A stretch of 16,594 bases of DNA from Pseudomonadota bacterium (GCA_018822065.1 JAHJKV010000293.1:1-16594); one strand, 5' to 3'; positions 1-7,347 are shown, counted from the first letter of the stretch. The notes: generated by a model not told the origin, from the letters alone. A program made the numbers and translations.

Positions 1-617
1 AGCACCAGGATCACTACATTGGTTTTTCGCCGCACCTTCAAAAGAATCAGGATGATCACCGGGATGGTCACGAAGCTCAGATAGATACCGTAGGCGTTAG
101 CGATACCAATGACGCTGGTGATGCGGTTTCCACCATAGATATCGTAGGAGAGAGCCCATTTGCCGGTCATCCGCTGGGCTATGCCGAAAACGGTGGGGAT
201 CACGGCCGAATAGGCACAGGCCTTGAGAAAAGTAACCCCACCCTTGTAGTTCTTGATACCGTTGTACACCAGGACATAGAGGGCCAGCGCTGTTAATATC
301 TTCACCAGACCGGTAAAGGCCTCGGCCTTGTCCGCGGCTTTGGTGAAGGAGATCATGGCATAGGCCACGAGAATGTAGAGGATGACGATGTGCCGGATGA
401 TCAACCGGCTGCCCTTGCGGAACAGGGAGAAGAGGGTTGCCAGCAGAAGCAGGCCGGAGTGGATCGTGGTCGTGGGGAATCCGAGAAATGGGATGTGCAG
501 TACGGAGTATGCCTGCATCAGAGGGCGGAACAGAACGAAGATAGAAGCGCTCCTGAGGGGCGAGGCCACCACTAAGAAAAGAAGACCTGCAATGAGTCCC
601 AAGACCAGATCAGACAT
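1..617 (-). CDS. O-antigen ligase/polymerase-like membrane protein (N-terminal part)
   Basis: The frame runs from ATG at 617 off the left edge, giving 205 codons of a strongly hydrophobic protein with about five or six membrane segments. The segment NRITSVIGIANAYGIYL, about 40 residues before the edge, resembles the conserved region of the O-antigen ligase/Wzy family, where a similar 'R-x-S-x-x-x-N-x-N-x-x-G-x-Y-L' stretch precedes the large periplasmic loop. Such proteins polymerise or ligate lipid-linked repeat units at the periplasmic face. An AAAGGGG-like ribosome binding site lies about 7 bases upstream of the ATG. It is the sixth gene of the minus-strand arm, 97 bases after the flippase gene, a usual partner of a Wzy. 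The catalytic loop and C-terminus are outside the window, so ligase and polymerase cannot be told apart. Confidence 0.75.
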   Translation of the reverse strand, partial: MSDLVLGLIAGLLFLVVASPLRSASIFVLFRPLMQAYSVLHIPFLGFPTTTIHSGLLLLATLFSLFRKGSRLIIRHIVILYILVAYAMISFTKAADKAEAFTGLVKILTALALYVLVYNGIKNYKGGVTFLKACAYSAVIPTVFGIAQRMTGKWALSYDIYGGNRITSVIGIANAYGIYLSFVTIPVIILILLKVRRKTNVVILV

Positions 618-714
618 TTTACAACCCCTTTGACAAGCCGACTACCATCATCCATTCCAAATTGCAGCATGGCCTGTTCTGCGACCGCTGCAGGTGCGCT
701 TGTGTGTTGAACGG

Positions 715-2043
715 CTATCTCCGCTGGTACAACCGCCCAAAGACCCGAAAATCGGGTAGCGCACTGACGCCAAGTCGCTTCTGTACATAATACATGTAGC
801 AGATGTTCTGAAACACCTGCCCCGCCACCACGGCCCAGGCCACGCCCATGCCGCCATAAAATTTTCCGCCTATAATACCACCCACCACAAGAATCGCCGT
901 GGACATGAAGGACAAGACCATGGTGACTCGCTCATTGCCGGTCATCATCAAGGCCATCTGACTGGCTCCGCCCAGAAGACGGAAAAAGAGCCCCACCAAA
1001 AGCAGTTGCAGATAGGCACTTCCGTCCGCATAGAAATCGCCGTAGATAAGCCCGAGGGCTTGCCGTCCAAAAACGAGGGACACTCCCAGAGTGATCGCGC
1101 CGAACAAGGCCGCCCAGGTGGAGGAGCGTCGCAGGAGTTCTTCCAGTTCTGCATGCTCTCCCTTGGCGTAGAGGCTGGAAAAAAGAGGAGGGAGGGTTGC
1201 ATTGAGGATGAACAGGGGGAAGATGACGAACCGGGTCAGTTTGGCGGCAGAGCCATACAGCGCCAAATCGTTCATCACGGCCAGAGCGCCCAGAATCCAA
1301 ATGTCCATCTGGGTCATGGCAAAAGAGAGCGTGGTGGTCACCCCCAAAGGCCAGGAGGCCTGGAGAATCTCCCGGTAGCCGATGTTCCCTTCGTGATTGA
1401 GCGGTGCGACGAGACGGGCCGTGATGGCCCAACAGATGAGCAGGCACAGGGCCCAGGCGGCGAGCCCGGCCCAGAGCACGGCCATCAGCCCAATACTCGG
1501 CCAGACAAAATAGAAGGCGACCAGGGCCACGAGATAGAGGGCGTTGGGGCCGAGGCGCCGGAAGGTTACGGCAAGGCGGATGTCGTTGAATCCACGAAAT
1601 ATTTCCGCGTAGTTCATCTGAACAGCCCAAACAAAGACCCAGCCTGCCACGAGAACCGTGCTCTTGGCCAGGGTTTCGGACTGATAGAACAGGTCGTTTA
1701 TAAGCCTCATGCCCCCACCCCAGATAAGCAGGAACATGACCATGCTTGAGGCCACGGAGAGGAGCATCACCTTGCCAATCGCCTGCCTTGCCCTCCCTTC
1801 CTGGGAAAGCCCGAGGGCTTCGGCCACAAACCGGACCACCGCAATATGCAGTCCGAAGGAGCCGCCAAAGGCGAGCATTGAGACCATGCTCGTGATCAAA
1901 AAATAGGTAGCCACATCCTCAGGGTCGAGCAGTCGGGCCACGATCACGTTGATGGCCAGTGCGCTGATGGCGGTCAGGACGCGGAGGATCAGTGCCCAGG
2001 CCGTATCCTTCCGCAGTTTTTTCTTGATGGTTGACAAGGCCAT
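715..2043 (-). CDS. Wzx-type polysaccharide flippase (MOP/MATE superfamily)
   Basis: This 442-residue protein has about 12-14 hydrophobic segments and almost no soluble domain, the size and layout of oligosaccharide flippases of the MOP superfamily. The N-terminus (KKLRKDTAWALILRVLTAISAL, then NVIVARLLDPEDVATYFL at about residues 32-49) matches the usual amphipathic start and the 'ARLLGPEDYG-yF' pattern of Wzx proteins. By family knowledge it would move undecaprenyl-diphosphate-linked repeat units from the cytoplasmic to the periplasmic face of the inner membrane. The ATG at 2043 is preceded by GGAGTAGGAG inside the end of the sulfotransferase gene, and only three bases separate the two genes, so they are almost certainly co-transcribed. 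The ligase/polymerase-like gene follows downstream. Substrate cannot be predicted. Confidence 0.88.
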   Translation of the reverse strand: MALSTIKKKLRKDTAWALILRVLTAISALAINVIVARLLDPEDVATYFLITSMVSMLAFGGSFGLHIAVVRFVAEALGLSQEGRARQAIGKVMLLSVASSMVMFLLIWGGGMRLINDLFYQSETLAKSTVLVAGWVFVWAVQMNYAEIFRGFNDIRLAVTFRRLGPNALYLVALVAFYFVWPSIGLMAVLWAGLAAWALCLLICWAITARLVAPLNHEGNIGYREILQASWPLGVTTTLSFAMTQMDIWILGALAVMNDLALYGSAAKLTRFVIFPLFILNATLPPLFSSLYAKGEHAELEELLRRSSTWAALFGAITLGVSLVFGRQALGLIYGDFYADGSAYLQLLLVGLFFRLLGGASQMALMMTGNERVTMVLSFMSTAILVVGGIIGGKFYGGMGVAWAVVAGQVFQNICYMYYVQKRLGVSALPDFRVFGRLYQRR

Positions 2044-2046
2044 CTC

Positions 2047-3045
2047 CTACTCCGAGTCGTCCTGGCCGGAAGAACCCAAGGGTTTGCCACTCGCCACACG
2101 ATACAAATGATAGAACGCGTTCTCCATTCGACGTAGGCCAAAACGGAGCAGACTTGTTGCCAGCCGCCAGAGCACCCTTGGTCGTACCAGCCAGCCGAAG
2201 CGACTGCCGGTGACATAGAGGGGCACGTAGCCCTTGTTTGCAAGCGCCCGGCCCGCGATCAGTTCGAAGAGAACCACGTCGTTTTGGGGCAACGACTGCT
2301 TCCACTTGTCCACATTCCCGGCAATGGGTGACTGACCAACATTTTCATGCAGGCTGAGCTCGCGCTCGGGAATCTTGTCTCGATACTCCACCCCGGTGCC
2401 GTCCTTGCCCACCAGAACAGTATCGCCGATCAGAAACTTTTGGACCCGGGCTGCGGTCACCTCTGGCTCTGCCACGGCGTCCTCGAAGCGGATTTCCAAA
2501 ATTCGCCCGGGGAACCGTTCGCGGAACCGGTCCACATAGCTGGTCCAGTTGCGCCAAATGCGCGCGGGCATCAGCGGTTCGCAGGCCATGTTCCCCCGCT
2601 TGTAAACCCGGCGGGTGTTGTACTGGGAATTGAGAACAGCCCGACCATCCCGAACCACATGCACGAATTTGAGCTCCGGCATGCGTTCGGCAATGGCGGA
2701 CAAGTACCAGGCCGGGCCACGGGATTTGACCAGGACCGCGCCGGTCACCTCGGTTTCGAAATAGGCCTGCAGCACGCAGGAAGCAACATTCTGATGCGTC
2801 AGGACCGGCAGGTCTGCCGCCAGGGCAAGAAACCGATCGCGCTGGAACAGGTTGTTTGCCAGGTGGCTGTGTTCAAAACGATCCGCCAGGGACGCAGGCG
2901 AACCCAGGGCATCAGGGGAAACTGTGCTCAATTGCTTGAAAAAATCGGTTTCGATGGTCACATGGAAGGACTGGTATTCATCCAGCAGGGAGGAAAAAAA
3001 GGTAGAACCGGACCGGGACATGAAGGTGACAAGGGCGATCTGCAT
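2047..3045 (-). CDS. Sulfotransferase (PAPS-dependent family)
   Basis: This 332-residue cytosolic protein carries both sulfotransferase signature sites. The 5'-phosphosulfate-binding loop is SRSGSTFFSSLLDE at about residues 10-22, directly after the first beta strand, and the 3'-phosphate-binding motif is VVRDGRAVLNS at about 130-140. EIRFEDAV further on corresponds to the common 'RYEDL' strand. By family, it would transfer sulfate from PAPS to a carbohydrate hydroxyl; the setting suggests a polysaccharide or its lipid-linked precursor. I chose ATG 3045 over GTG 3048 because AGGA at 3052-3055 is then six bases away. The start overlaps the stop of a possible 42-codon frame (TGATG). It lies between the ExeA-like ATPase and the flippase gene. 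The acceptor sugar is unknown. Confidence 0.85.
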   Translation of the reverse strand: MQIALVTFMSRSGSTFFSSLLDEYQSFHVTIETDFFKQLSTVSPDALGSPASLADRFEHSHLANNLFQRDRFLALAADLPVLTHQNVASCVLQAYFETEVTGAVLVKSRGPAWYLSAIAERMPELKFVHVVRDGRAVLNSQYNTRRVYKRGNMACEPLMPARIWRNWTSYVDRFRERFPGRILEIRFEDAVAEPEVTAARVQKFLIGDTVLVGKDGTGVEYRDKIPERELSLHENVGQSPIAGNVDKWKQSLPQNDVVLFELIAGRALANKGYVPLYVTGSRFGWLVRPRVLWRLATSLLRFGLRRMENAFYHLYRVASGKPLGSSGQDDSE

Positions 3046-3173
3046 CACATGTCCTGAAAAGGTGCGAGGGAGTTCAATTCATGATGGAGGTCTGCCACAG
3101 GTGTCGTCCTCGGGGGGGTGCCCGGTAGCGTCGGCCCGCAGGGGTATGCGCTCCTCCTGTCCCGACCCGCCAC
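3045..3173 (-). CDS. Possible 42-codon small ORF or decayed C-terminal extension
   Basis: Immediately after the TAA of the ExeA-like gene (3174-3176) a GTG at 3171-3173 opens a frame of 42 codons, in the same frame as that gene. It ends with a TGA at 3045-3047 that overlaps the sulfotransferase ATG as TGATG. No ribosome binding site precedes the GTG, so translation would need reinitiation. The product is rich in Arg, Pro and Thr, with no hydrophobic segment and no motif I recognise. It may be a coupling peptide, the remnant of a longer ATPase C-terminus cut by a nonsense change, or a chance open frame in GC-rich DNA. The perfect stop/start spacing at both ends is the only argument for it. Confidence 0.2.
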   Translation of the reverse strand: MAGRDRRSAYPCGPTLPGTPPRTTPVADLHHELNSLAPFQDM

Positions 3174-4136
3174 TTAGGGAGTGGGCGAATTCATATGTTT
3201 TTTCAGTGCCGCGCCCAGACGCAACACAGTACGCTCCAGGGTGTCGATCCGGTCCGAGTGTATTGAATCGGAAGTGTAGCCGGAACGGGCAGGCTTATCT
3301 GGCGCAAAGGGCAGGCCAGTCTTCTTGCGATCCTTGATCACTTCCATGAGTATCCCGGCGTCGATGGTCTTGGATTCGTCTGCCAGGCCGTAGAGCAGGG
3401 CGGTGTTGCACAGGTTGTTGATCAGGCGAGGGATACCCTTGGATGCCTTGTAGAGAATTTCATAGGCTTCCTTGGTAAAGAGCGGCTCCTTGCGTTTCCA
3501 GCCCACAAACGCCAGGCGGTGCTTGATGTATTTCACGGTCTCGAGCAAGTCCAGGTGCTCCAATTCGGTGGCCACGGAAATGCGCTGGGTGATTTGGCTA
3601 TAGGCACCGCCAGCGAGGCGGTTGAGCAATTCGGGCTGAGCGGAAAGCATGACCTGCAACAGGAACCCGCCTTCGTCCTGAAGGTTGGAGAGCATGCGCA
3701 GTTCTTCCAGCTGTGAGTCGCGCAAAGACTGGGCCTCATCGATGACCAGCAGCACGCGCTTGTCCTTGGCCTGGAGGCTTTGCAGGTGCTGCTCCAGGGC
3801 GCGCAGGGCTGGGATGCGGCTACCGGAGCCAGACTCGGTGGTAATGCCGAGTTCCCCGTTGACCAGTCCCAGGATATCCACGTCGATGACACTGGTGTTG
3901 TTGACCATGATCACTACCAGGGACTTCAATGCGGCAAGCCGGGAGGTGACGTGTTCGACAATGGTGGTCTTTCCCGTGCCAACATCCCCGGTCATGAGTA
4001 TGATCCCGGCACGGTCCATGAGCCCATACTTGAGATAGGTCAGCGCCGATTTGTGCTGCTCGCTCAGGTAGAAGAAATTCGAATTGGTCGTCAGGGAGAA
4101 AGGTTTCTCCTTGAAGCCGTAATATTCATTATACAT
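3174..4136 (-). CDS. ExeA/GspA-type AAA ATPase of a polysaccharide locus
   Basis: This 320-residue protein has one AAA domain. It begins MYNEYYGFKEKPFSLT, the typical 'Y-x-x-x-F-G-L-x-x-x-P-F' start of the ExeA family. Walker A is GDVGTGKT (residues 50-57), Walker B is VLLVIDEAQ (about 128-135), and GIPRLINNLC at about 234-243 is the family's sensor/arginine region. The last 50 residues are charged and end in a short helix-forming stretch. ExeA/GspA proteins energise assembly of envelope secretion complexes. A related subfamily sits beside chain-length and kinase genes in exosortase-linked exopolysaccharide loci, which is the arrangement here. The ATG at 4136 follows a GGGAGGGG ribosome binding site. 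Unlike its neighbour at 4177-4944, its nucleotide-binding motifs are intact. Its exact role in polysaccharide export is inference. Confidence 0.85.
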   Translation of the reverse strand: MYNEYYGFKEKPFSLTTNSNFFYLSEQHKSALTYLKYGLMDRAGIILMTGDVGTGKTTIVEHVTSRLAALKSLVVIMVNNTSVIDVDILGLVNGELGITTESGSGSRIPALRALEQHLQSLQAKDKRVLLVIDEAQSLRDSQLEELRMLSNLQDEGGFLLQVMLSAQPELLNRLAGGAYSQITQRISVATELEHLDLLETVKYIKHRLAFVGWKRKEPLFTKEAYEILYKASKGIPRLINNLCNTALLYGLADESKTIDAGILMEVIKDRKKTGLPFAPDKPARSGYTSDSIHSDRIDTLERTVLRLGAALKKHMNSPTP

Positions 4137-4176
4137 GAATCCCCTCCCGTAAAGTGGCTCGCAGATGCGAGTTTCC

Positions 4177-4944
4177 TCAGGACTGATCTTCTTCCTTGAC
4201 CTTGTTCAGCACCAGACCGACCACATTCGTGTCTCCCAACAGGTGGAGAGCTCGATTCAGGTCGGCCATCTTGGTTTCCCCTTCTTCCACGACCAGGATC
4301 ACACCGTCCACATAGGTGGAGAAGACAAGGGCGTCCGGGAAGGAAAGCAGCGGAGGGCAATTAAAAATCACATAACGATCCGGATAGCGTTCCTTCATCT
4401 CCTGCACCAGATTGAGCATCTTCGGCGACCCCAGAAGCTCGGTGGATTCCGTCGTGGGCTTGCCCGCAGGCAGGATGGTCAGGGCCTTGATGTCAGGGTA
4501 GACGATCAGGTCGAAAATTGGCGTATCACTGTTGAGATAGTCAATCAGGCCCTTGTCAGCCTTGAATCCAAGATATTGGTTGATAACGGGTTCACGCAGG
4601 TGGGTATCCACAAGAAGACAGTACTGGTTGAAGTCCTTGGCCATGGAGATCGCCAGGTTGATAGCCGTCAACGTTGCCCCTTCGTTGGGCATGGCACTGG
4701 TGACCATGAGCACGTTCTTGCCCTGGCTGCGGGTACGATGGAGCACCTGGGTGCGCAACATGTTGTACCTGTCCATGTATTTGGGAGGCAAGGCCGATAC
4801 CACTTTGTTGTCGCGCAGGATTTTCGCGGGCAGCTTGACCGTCTTGGACTTTCCGCCCCCACCTTTGGCCTGACCAGCCGGGGCCGCCCCGGCAATGGGA
4901 TCGGTCGTCAGGAGTTTGTCGAGCGCTTTGGCTATCTTATCCAT
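4177..4944 (-). CDS. CapB/CpsD-like tyrosine-kinase homologue with degenerate active site
   Basis: This 255-residue protein has the layout of cytoplasmic bacterial tyrosine kinases, and wording close to the exopolysaccharide/PEP-CTERM-locus subfamily (a KYMDRYNMLRTQ activator-like helix at 55-66, LPAGKPTTESTELL at 158-171). The nucleotide site is altered. Walker A reads SAMPNEGATL (83-92), so the invariant lysine of GEGK(S/T) is Ala90. Walker A' is LLVDTHLREP (110-119), keeping the first Asp (113) but with His115 in place of the second. Walker B is VIFNCPP (192-198), with Asn195 in place of Asp. The C-terminus (NKVKEEDQS) lacks the tyrosine cluster of autokinases. It probably cannot phosphorylate, and may be a structural regulator of the Wzz protein encoded 42 bases upstream. 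The fold assignment is firm; loss of activity is inferred. Confidence 0.88.
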   Translation of the reverse strand: MDKIAKALDKLLTTDPIAGAAPAGQAKGGGGKSKTVKLPAKILRDNKVVSALPPKYMDRYNMLRTQVLHRTRSQGKNVLMVTSAMPNEGATLTAINLAISMAKDFNQYCLLVDTHLREPVINQYLGFKADKGLIDYLNSDTPIFDLIVYPDIKALTILPAGKPTTESTELLGSPKMLNLVQEMKERYPDRYVIFNCPPLLSFPDALVFSTYVDGVILVVEEGETKMADLNRALHLLGDTNVVGLVLNKVKEEDQS

Positions 4945-4986
4945 ACCAACACCTTCTTCCTAGAGTCTCGGTTTTACCGTTGCCGG

Positions 4987-6732
4987 CTAGTACAACCCGA
5001 TCAGTATAAAAAATTTCTCAAAAATCGAGTCCAGCGGAAGGACCAGATAGTGGAACACTATCAGGGCAACGATGGCTATCAGCATGAACATGACCATCGA
5101 CATGGCCCGGGCCGAGCTGAACCTGCCTGGGGTCACCTCGCCCAGCATGGGGATGGAGGCCAGTATCGGCAGCTTGGTATGCCGAGCCAGATCCTCAGCC
5201 GTATGCGCGGTGCGGTCAGTGACTTCAGCCATCGTACCGACAAAGGCACCAGCGCCAAGGGAGACGAACAGGGCCAAGATGAGCAAGAGCGGCCGGTTGG
5301 GGCTATCAGGGTCAACGGGCAGCACGGGCGGGTCAACGACCACAAACTTCTCGCCCAGGCCGGAATCATCCATACCCTTGGCCGACTTGGCGCTCATCAT
5401 CTGCTGGGTCAGCTGATCCTTTTCATTCTTGAGGGCATTCAAATGCTGATTGAGCACGTTGTATCTGAGCTCGGTCTCCGAGGTCTGGGTAATGCGCTCC
5501 ATATACTCTTTGAGCTGATTGGCGAGGCCCTCGCGCTCCATTTGGAACTGATTGAGGTCCGTATTATTCGCCTCCACCTGGTTCTTGGCGTGTACCCATT
5601 GAGGGTTCAGCTCCAGCTCTTCGGCCTTCGGCTGGATCATATACCGCTCGGAAATGGTCCTGATGTCCTCATGCAGCTTCGTCACCTCGGCAGTCAGACG
5701 CAGCACGTCGGGATGGGAGTCGGAATAGAGTTCCTTGGCCTCGGCCAGTTCGTCCTCTTTGCGCGCCAGATCCTCGGAATATTGGTCCAGATCCTGCCGC
5801 CGCCTGGCCTGCTCCTCAAGAGCGCGAATCTGCTTGGACAACTTCACGACATCGGGATGATCTTCGGAATTGGAGGAAATCAGTTCAACATAGTCGCGAC
5901 GCAACAGATCGAGCTGCTCCTCGGCAGTCAGCAGCCGAACGCCACCCGTGGTCTGCACCTTGATGAACTTCGGCGTATTCGCCAGTTCACTGAGCCAGTG
6001 CTTATACCGGACATTGACGTTAAAAATTTGATCGTCCGTGTGCATAACCGCAGTCTCAAGGCGCTGTTGGGCCTCAAGGTTGACCCCGAGCATCTCCGGC
6101 AGGGTGTAGCGATTTTCCCGCTTGAATTCGGAGAACTCAGCCTCTGCCTGGGCAAGCTCGCTGTCCACCTCGGACACACGCTGGTTGAGAAAGTCCATGG
6201 TGGACTGGCTCTGTGATTCGCGCTGCCGACTGTCTTCTTCCAGGTACATGGAGAGCAACCGGTTGGCGACCTTGAGCACCTTGCCGGGATTGCGCCCCAT
6301 AAAAGAAAGTGTAAACGCATAGGTAGCCACGCCGGTACGGACCGTTGCAGCGTCGTGGACCTCGGTGGTGACCATTTCGACATTGATGTCGTCACGCATG
6401 ATCTCGGCCAGTTCAGTGGAGGACACGTCAGTCAGCAGATAGTCGTACAGCTCATACTCATTGATGAGATCCAACATCGTGGACCGGCTGAGCACCTTCT
6501 GGTTCAGGCTCCGCAGCCGCTCTTCAATGAGCCCGGTAAACTGGGACTGGACGAGAGCATCCGATATTTCCTGGGTTTCGATCAGGACCACGGATTGCGC
6601 CTTGTAGACCGAAGGCAGGATGAGGATGACAACGGTGCAGATGAGCATGATCAACACCGCCGGGGTGATGAACATCCATTTTCTACGCCTAAAAGTCCTT
6701 AAATAATACTGAAATTCATTTTGCTGCTGCAT
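4987..6732 (-). CDS. Wzz-family polysaccharide chain-length determinant
   Basis: This 581-residue inner-membrane protein is a polysaccharide co-polymerase. TM1 is at about residues 19-39, just after the basic stretch RTFRRRKW. A long periplasmic domain follows, largely coiled coil (about 165-460), then the proline-rich DPPVLPVDPDSPNRP motif (467-481) and TM2 at about 482-504. After TM2 comes a cytoplasmic segment with TDRTAHTAEDLARHTKLPIL and ASIP, the region that contacts CapB-type kinases in this family. A third hydrophobic stretch (545-564) lies near the C-terminus, as in the PEP-CTERM-locus subfamily. The periplasmic part carries two similar HPDV motifs (292-295 and 340-343). The protein would set chain length and work with the kinase-like protein. 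The ATG at 6732 has GAGGG close upstream. It is the first gene of the minus-strand arm. Confidence 0.9.
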   Translation of the reverse strand: MQQQNEFQYYLRTFRRRKWMFITPAVLIMLICTVVILILPSVYKAQSVVLIETQEISDALVQSQFTGLIEERLRSLNQKVLSRSTMLDLINEYELYDYLLTDVSSTELAEIMRDDINVEMVTTEVHDAATVRTGVATYAFTLSFMGRNPGKVLKVANRLLSMYLEEDSRQRESQSQSTMDFLNQRVSEVDSELAQAEAEFSEFKRENRYTLPEMLGVNLEAQQRLETAVMHTDDQIFNVNVRYKHWLSELANTPKFIKVQTTGGVRLLTAEEQLDLLRRDYVELISSNSEDHPDVVKLSKQIRALEEQARRRQDLDQYSEDLARKEDELAEAKELYSDSHPDVLRLTAEVTKLHEDIRTISERYMIQPKAEELELNPQWVHAKNQVEANNTDLNQFQMEREGLANQLKEYMERITQTSETELRYNVLNQHLNALKNEKDQLTQQMMSAKSAKGMDDSGLGEKFVVVDPPVLPVDPDSPNRPLLLILALFVSLGAGAFVGTMAEVTDRTAHTAEDLARHTKLPILASIPMLGEVTPGRFSSARAMSMVMFMLIAIVALIVFHYLVLPLDSIFEKFFILIGLY

Positions 6733-6774
6733 ATCCCTCTTCCCCGCTATTCAGACTTCAAGCGTTGTCACGAC

Positions 6775-6807
6775 GATGGTCCAGCGGCTCGTCCGCAACT
6801 GACCATC
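6775..6807 (-). promoter_or_regulatory. Nested hairpin in the chain-length gene 5' leader
   Basis: GATGGTC (6775-6781) pairs with GACCATC (6801-6807). Inside, GCGG (6784-6787) pairs with CCGC (6793-6796) around a five-base loop, giving 11 pairs in two helices separated by a small internal loop. It would lie 43-75 bases upstream of the chain-length ATG in the mRNA. Read on the minus strand, the leader contains five GGA triplets (6806-6808, 6792-6794, 6780-6782, 6741-6743, 6734-6736). The last two fall in the ribosome-binding region. This pattern fits a CsrA/RsmA-type control site, but binding is hypothetical. Confidence 0.4.
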
Positions 6808-6834
6808 CCGGCGTGACCCCTCATGCTCGAAAAA

Positions 6835-6858
6835 ATCTAGATTATCTATAGACTAGAT
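6835..6858. repeat. Inverted repeat ATCTAG-N12-CTAGAT overlapping the putative -10
   Basis: ATCTAG at 6835-6840 and CTAGAT at 6853-6858 form a perfect six-base inverted repeat with a 12-base spacer. It covers the -10 box of the candidate minus-strand promoter, a classic operator position. A second repeat with different half-sites but the same 6-12-6 geometry occurs at 7047-7070. No regulator gene is in the window to link it to. Confidence 0.35.
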
Positions 6859-6873
6859 ATACCTCAATTACAA
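6845..6873 (-). promoter_or_regulatory. Candidate sigma-70 promoter for the minus-strand polysaccharide genes
   Basis: On the minus strand TTGTAA (6873-6868) and TATAGA (6850-6845) are separated by 17 bases, each matching four of six consensus positions. Transcription would start near 6838, leaving a leader of about 106 bases before the chain-length ATG at 6732. The -10 lies within the inverted repeat at 6835-6858, so a repressor or activator there would affect initiation. AT-rich DNA yields such matches easily. Confidence 0.4.
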
Positions 6874-7046
6874 TAGCTTTCTACCCGTGCGCCATTCTCA
6901 AGCGACTATACGTCCAGGCCTCATATGCCATTTACATGCCAGTGGCTTTTTTATCTCAAGAAAATCAAAGTGATTTCATGCCGTGACTGCCAAGCTTGCA
7001 TAAAGACCAAAGTTATATCAGATAGATAGACATAAATCTTGCAAAT

Positions 7047-7070
7047 TTGATACGTTACGCCAGCTATCAA
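7047..7070. repeat. Inverted repeat TTGATA-N12-TATCAA
   Basis: TTGATA (7047-7052) and TATCAA (7065-7070) are perfect six-base inverted half-sites with a 12-base spacer, inside the AT-rich control region and about 310 bases upstream of the first plus-strand gene. It could be an operator. The spacing matches the repeat at 6835-6858, but the half-site sequence differs, so one protein need not bind both. Confidence 0.25.
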
Positions 7071-7287
7071 CAGATTCTCCCTCAATATTCCCCGTTGGAT
7101 TATTTTTCCGTCAAAATTCAGGCACAGGACGAGTCTCTTTTCTTTTAGGGGCTGTCCCAAAATAAAGTGCCCGGGGACTGTGCCCAGGTCCATGAAGACC
7201 TCTGGCGCTCCCAAACCGGCGCTGAAACCAAAAAAAACTTGTTTCGAGTCGGGATGCGCCTTATGTTCGCAGATGAAATGCATTTTT

Positions 7288-7313
7288 TCCGGAATCATCA
7301 CGGATGCTCCGGA
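7288..7313 (+). promoter_or_regulatory. Hairpin in the probable leader of the plus-strand operon
   Basis: TCCGGA occurs at 7288-7293 and again at 7308-7313 and is self-complementary, so the two copies can pair. ATC/GAT just inside extends the stem to about nine pairs with a two-base bulge and a six-base loop. A T-run lies before the hairpin on the plus strand rather than after it, so it is not an intrinsic terminator for that strand. It sits 34 bases before a short leader frame and may be a structured 5' leader element. Confidence 0.25.
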
Positions 7314-7347
7314 CGTACCTCACGAACAACCTGAAGGACTTCTGGAC

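Noticed and set aside
4165..6216. A 683-codon plus-strand open frame opposite the kinase-like and chain-length genes
   Set aside because: It is rich in His, Gln, Leu and Arg, has no recognisable domain, and mirrors two clearly real genes on the other strand. It is an antisense by-product of GC-rich codon use.
7020..7031. GATAGATAGA short tandem repeat
   Set aside because: Only about two and a half units; no evidence of a contingency locus or of overlap with a promoter element.
7147..7190. GGGGCTGTCCCAAAATAAAG followed by two GTGCCC copies, resembling the end of an insertion sequence
   Set aside because: No matching inverted end, no transposase fragment and no target duplication were found nearby. 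It could be a relic end, but cannot be supported from one side.
6951..7301. A 116-codon minus-strand frame in the control region, with GGAG eight bases before its ATG
   Set aside because: No similarity or domain recognised, AT-driven composition, and it crosses the hairpin and IS-like segment. Kept out of the gene list but worth a homology search.
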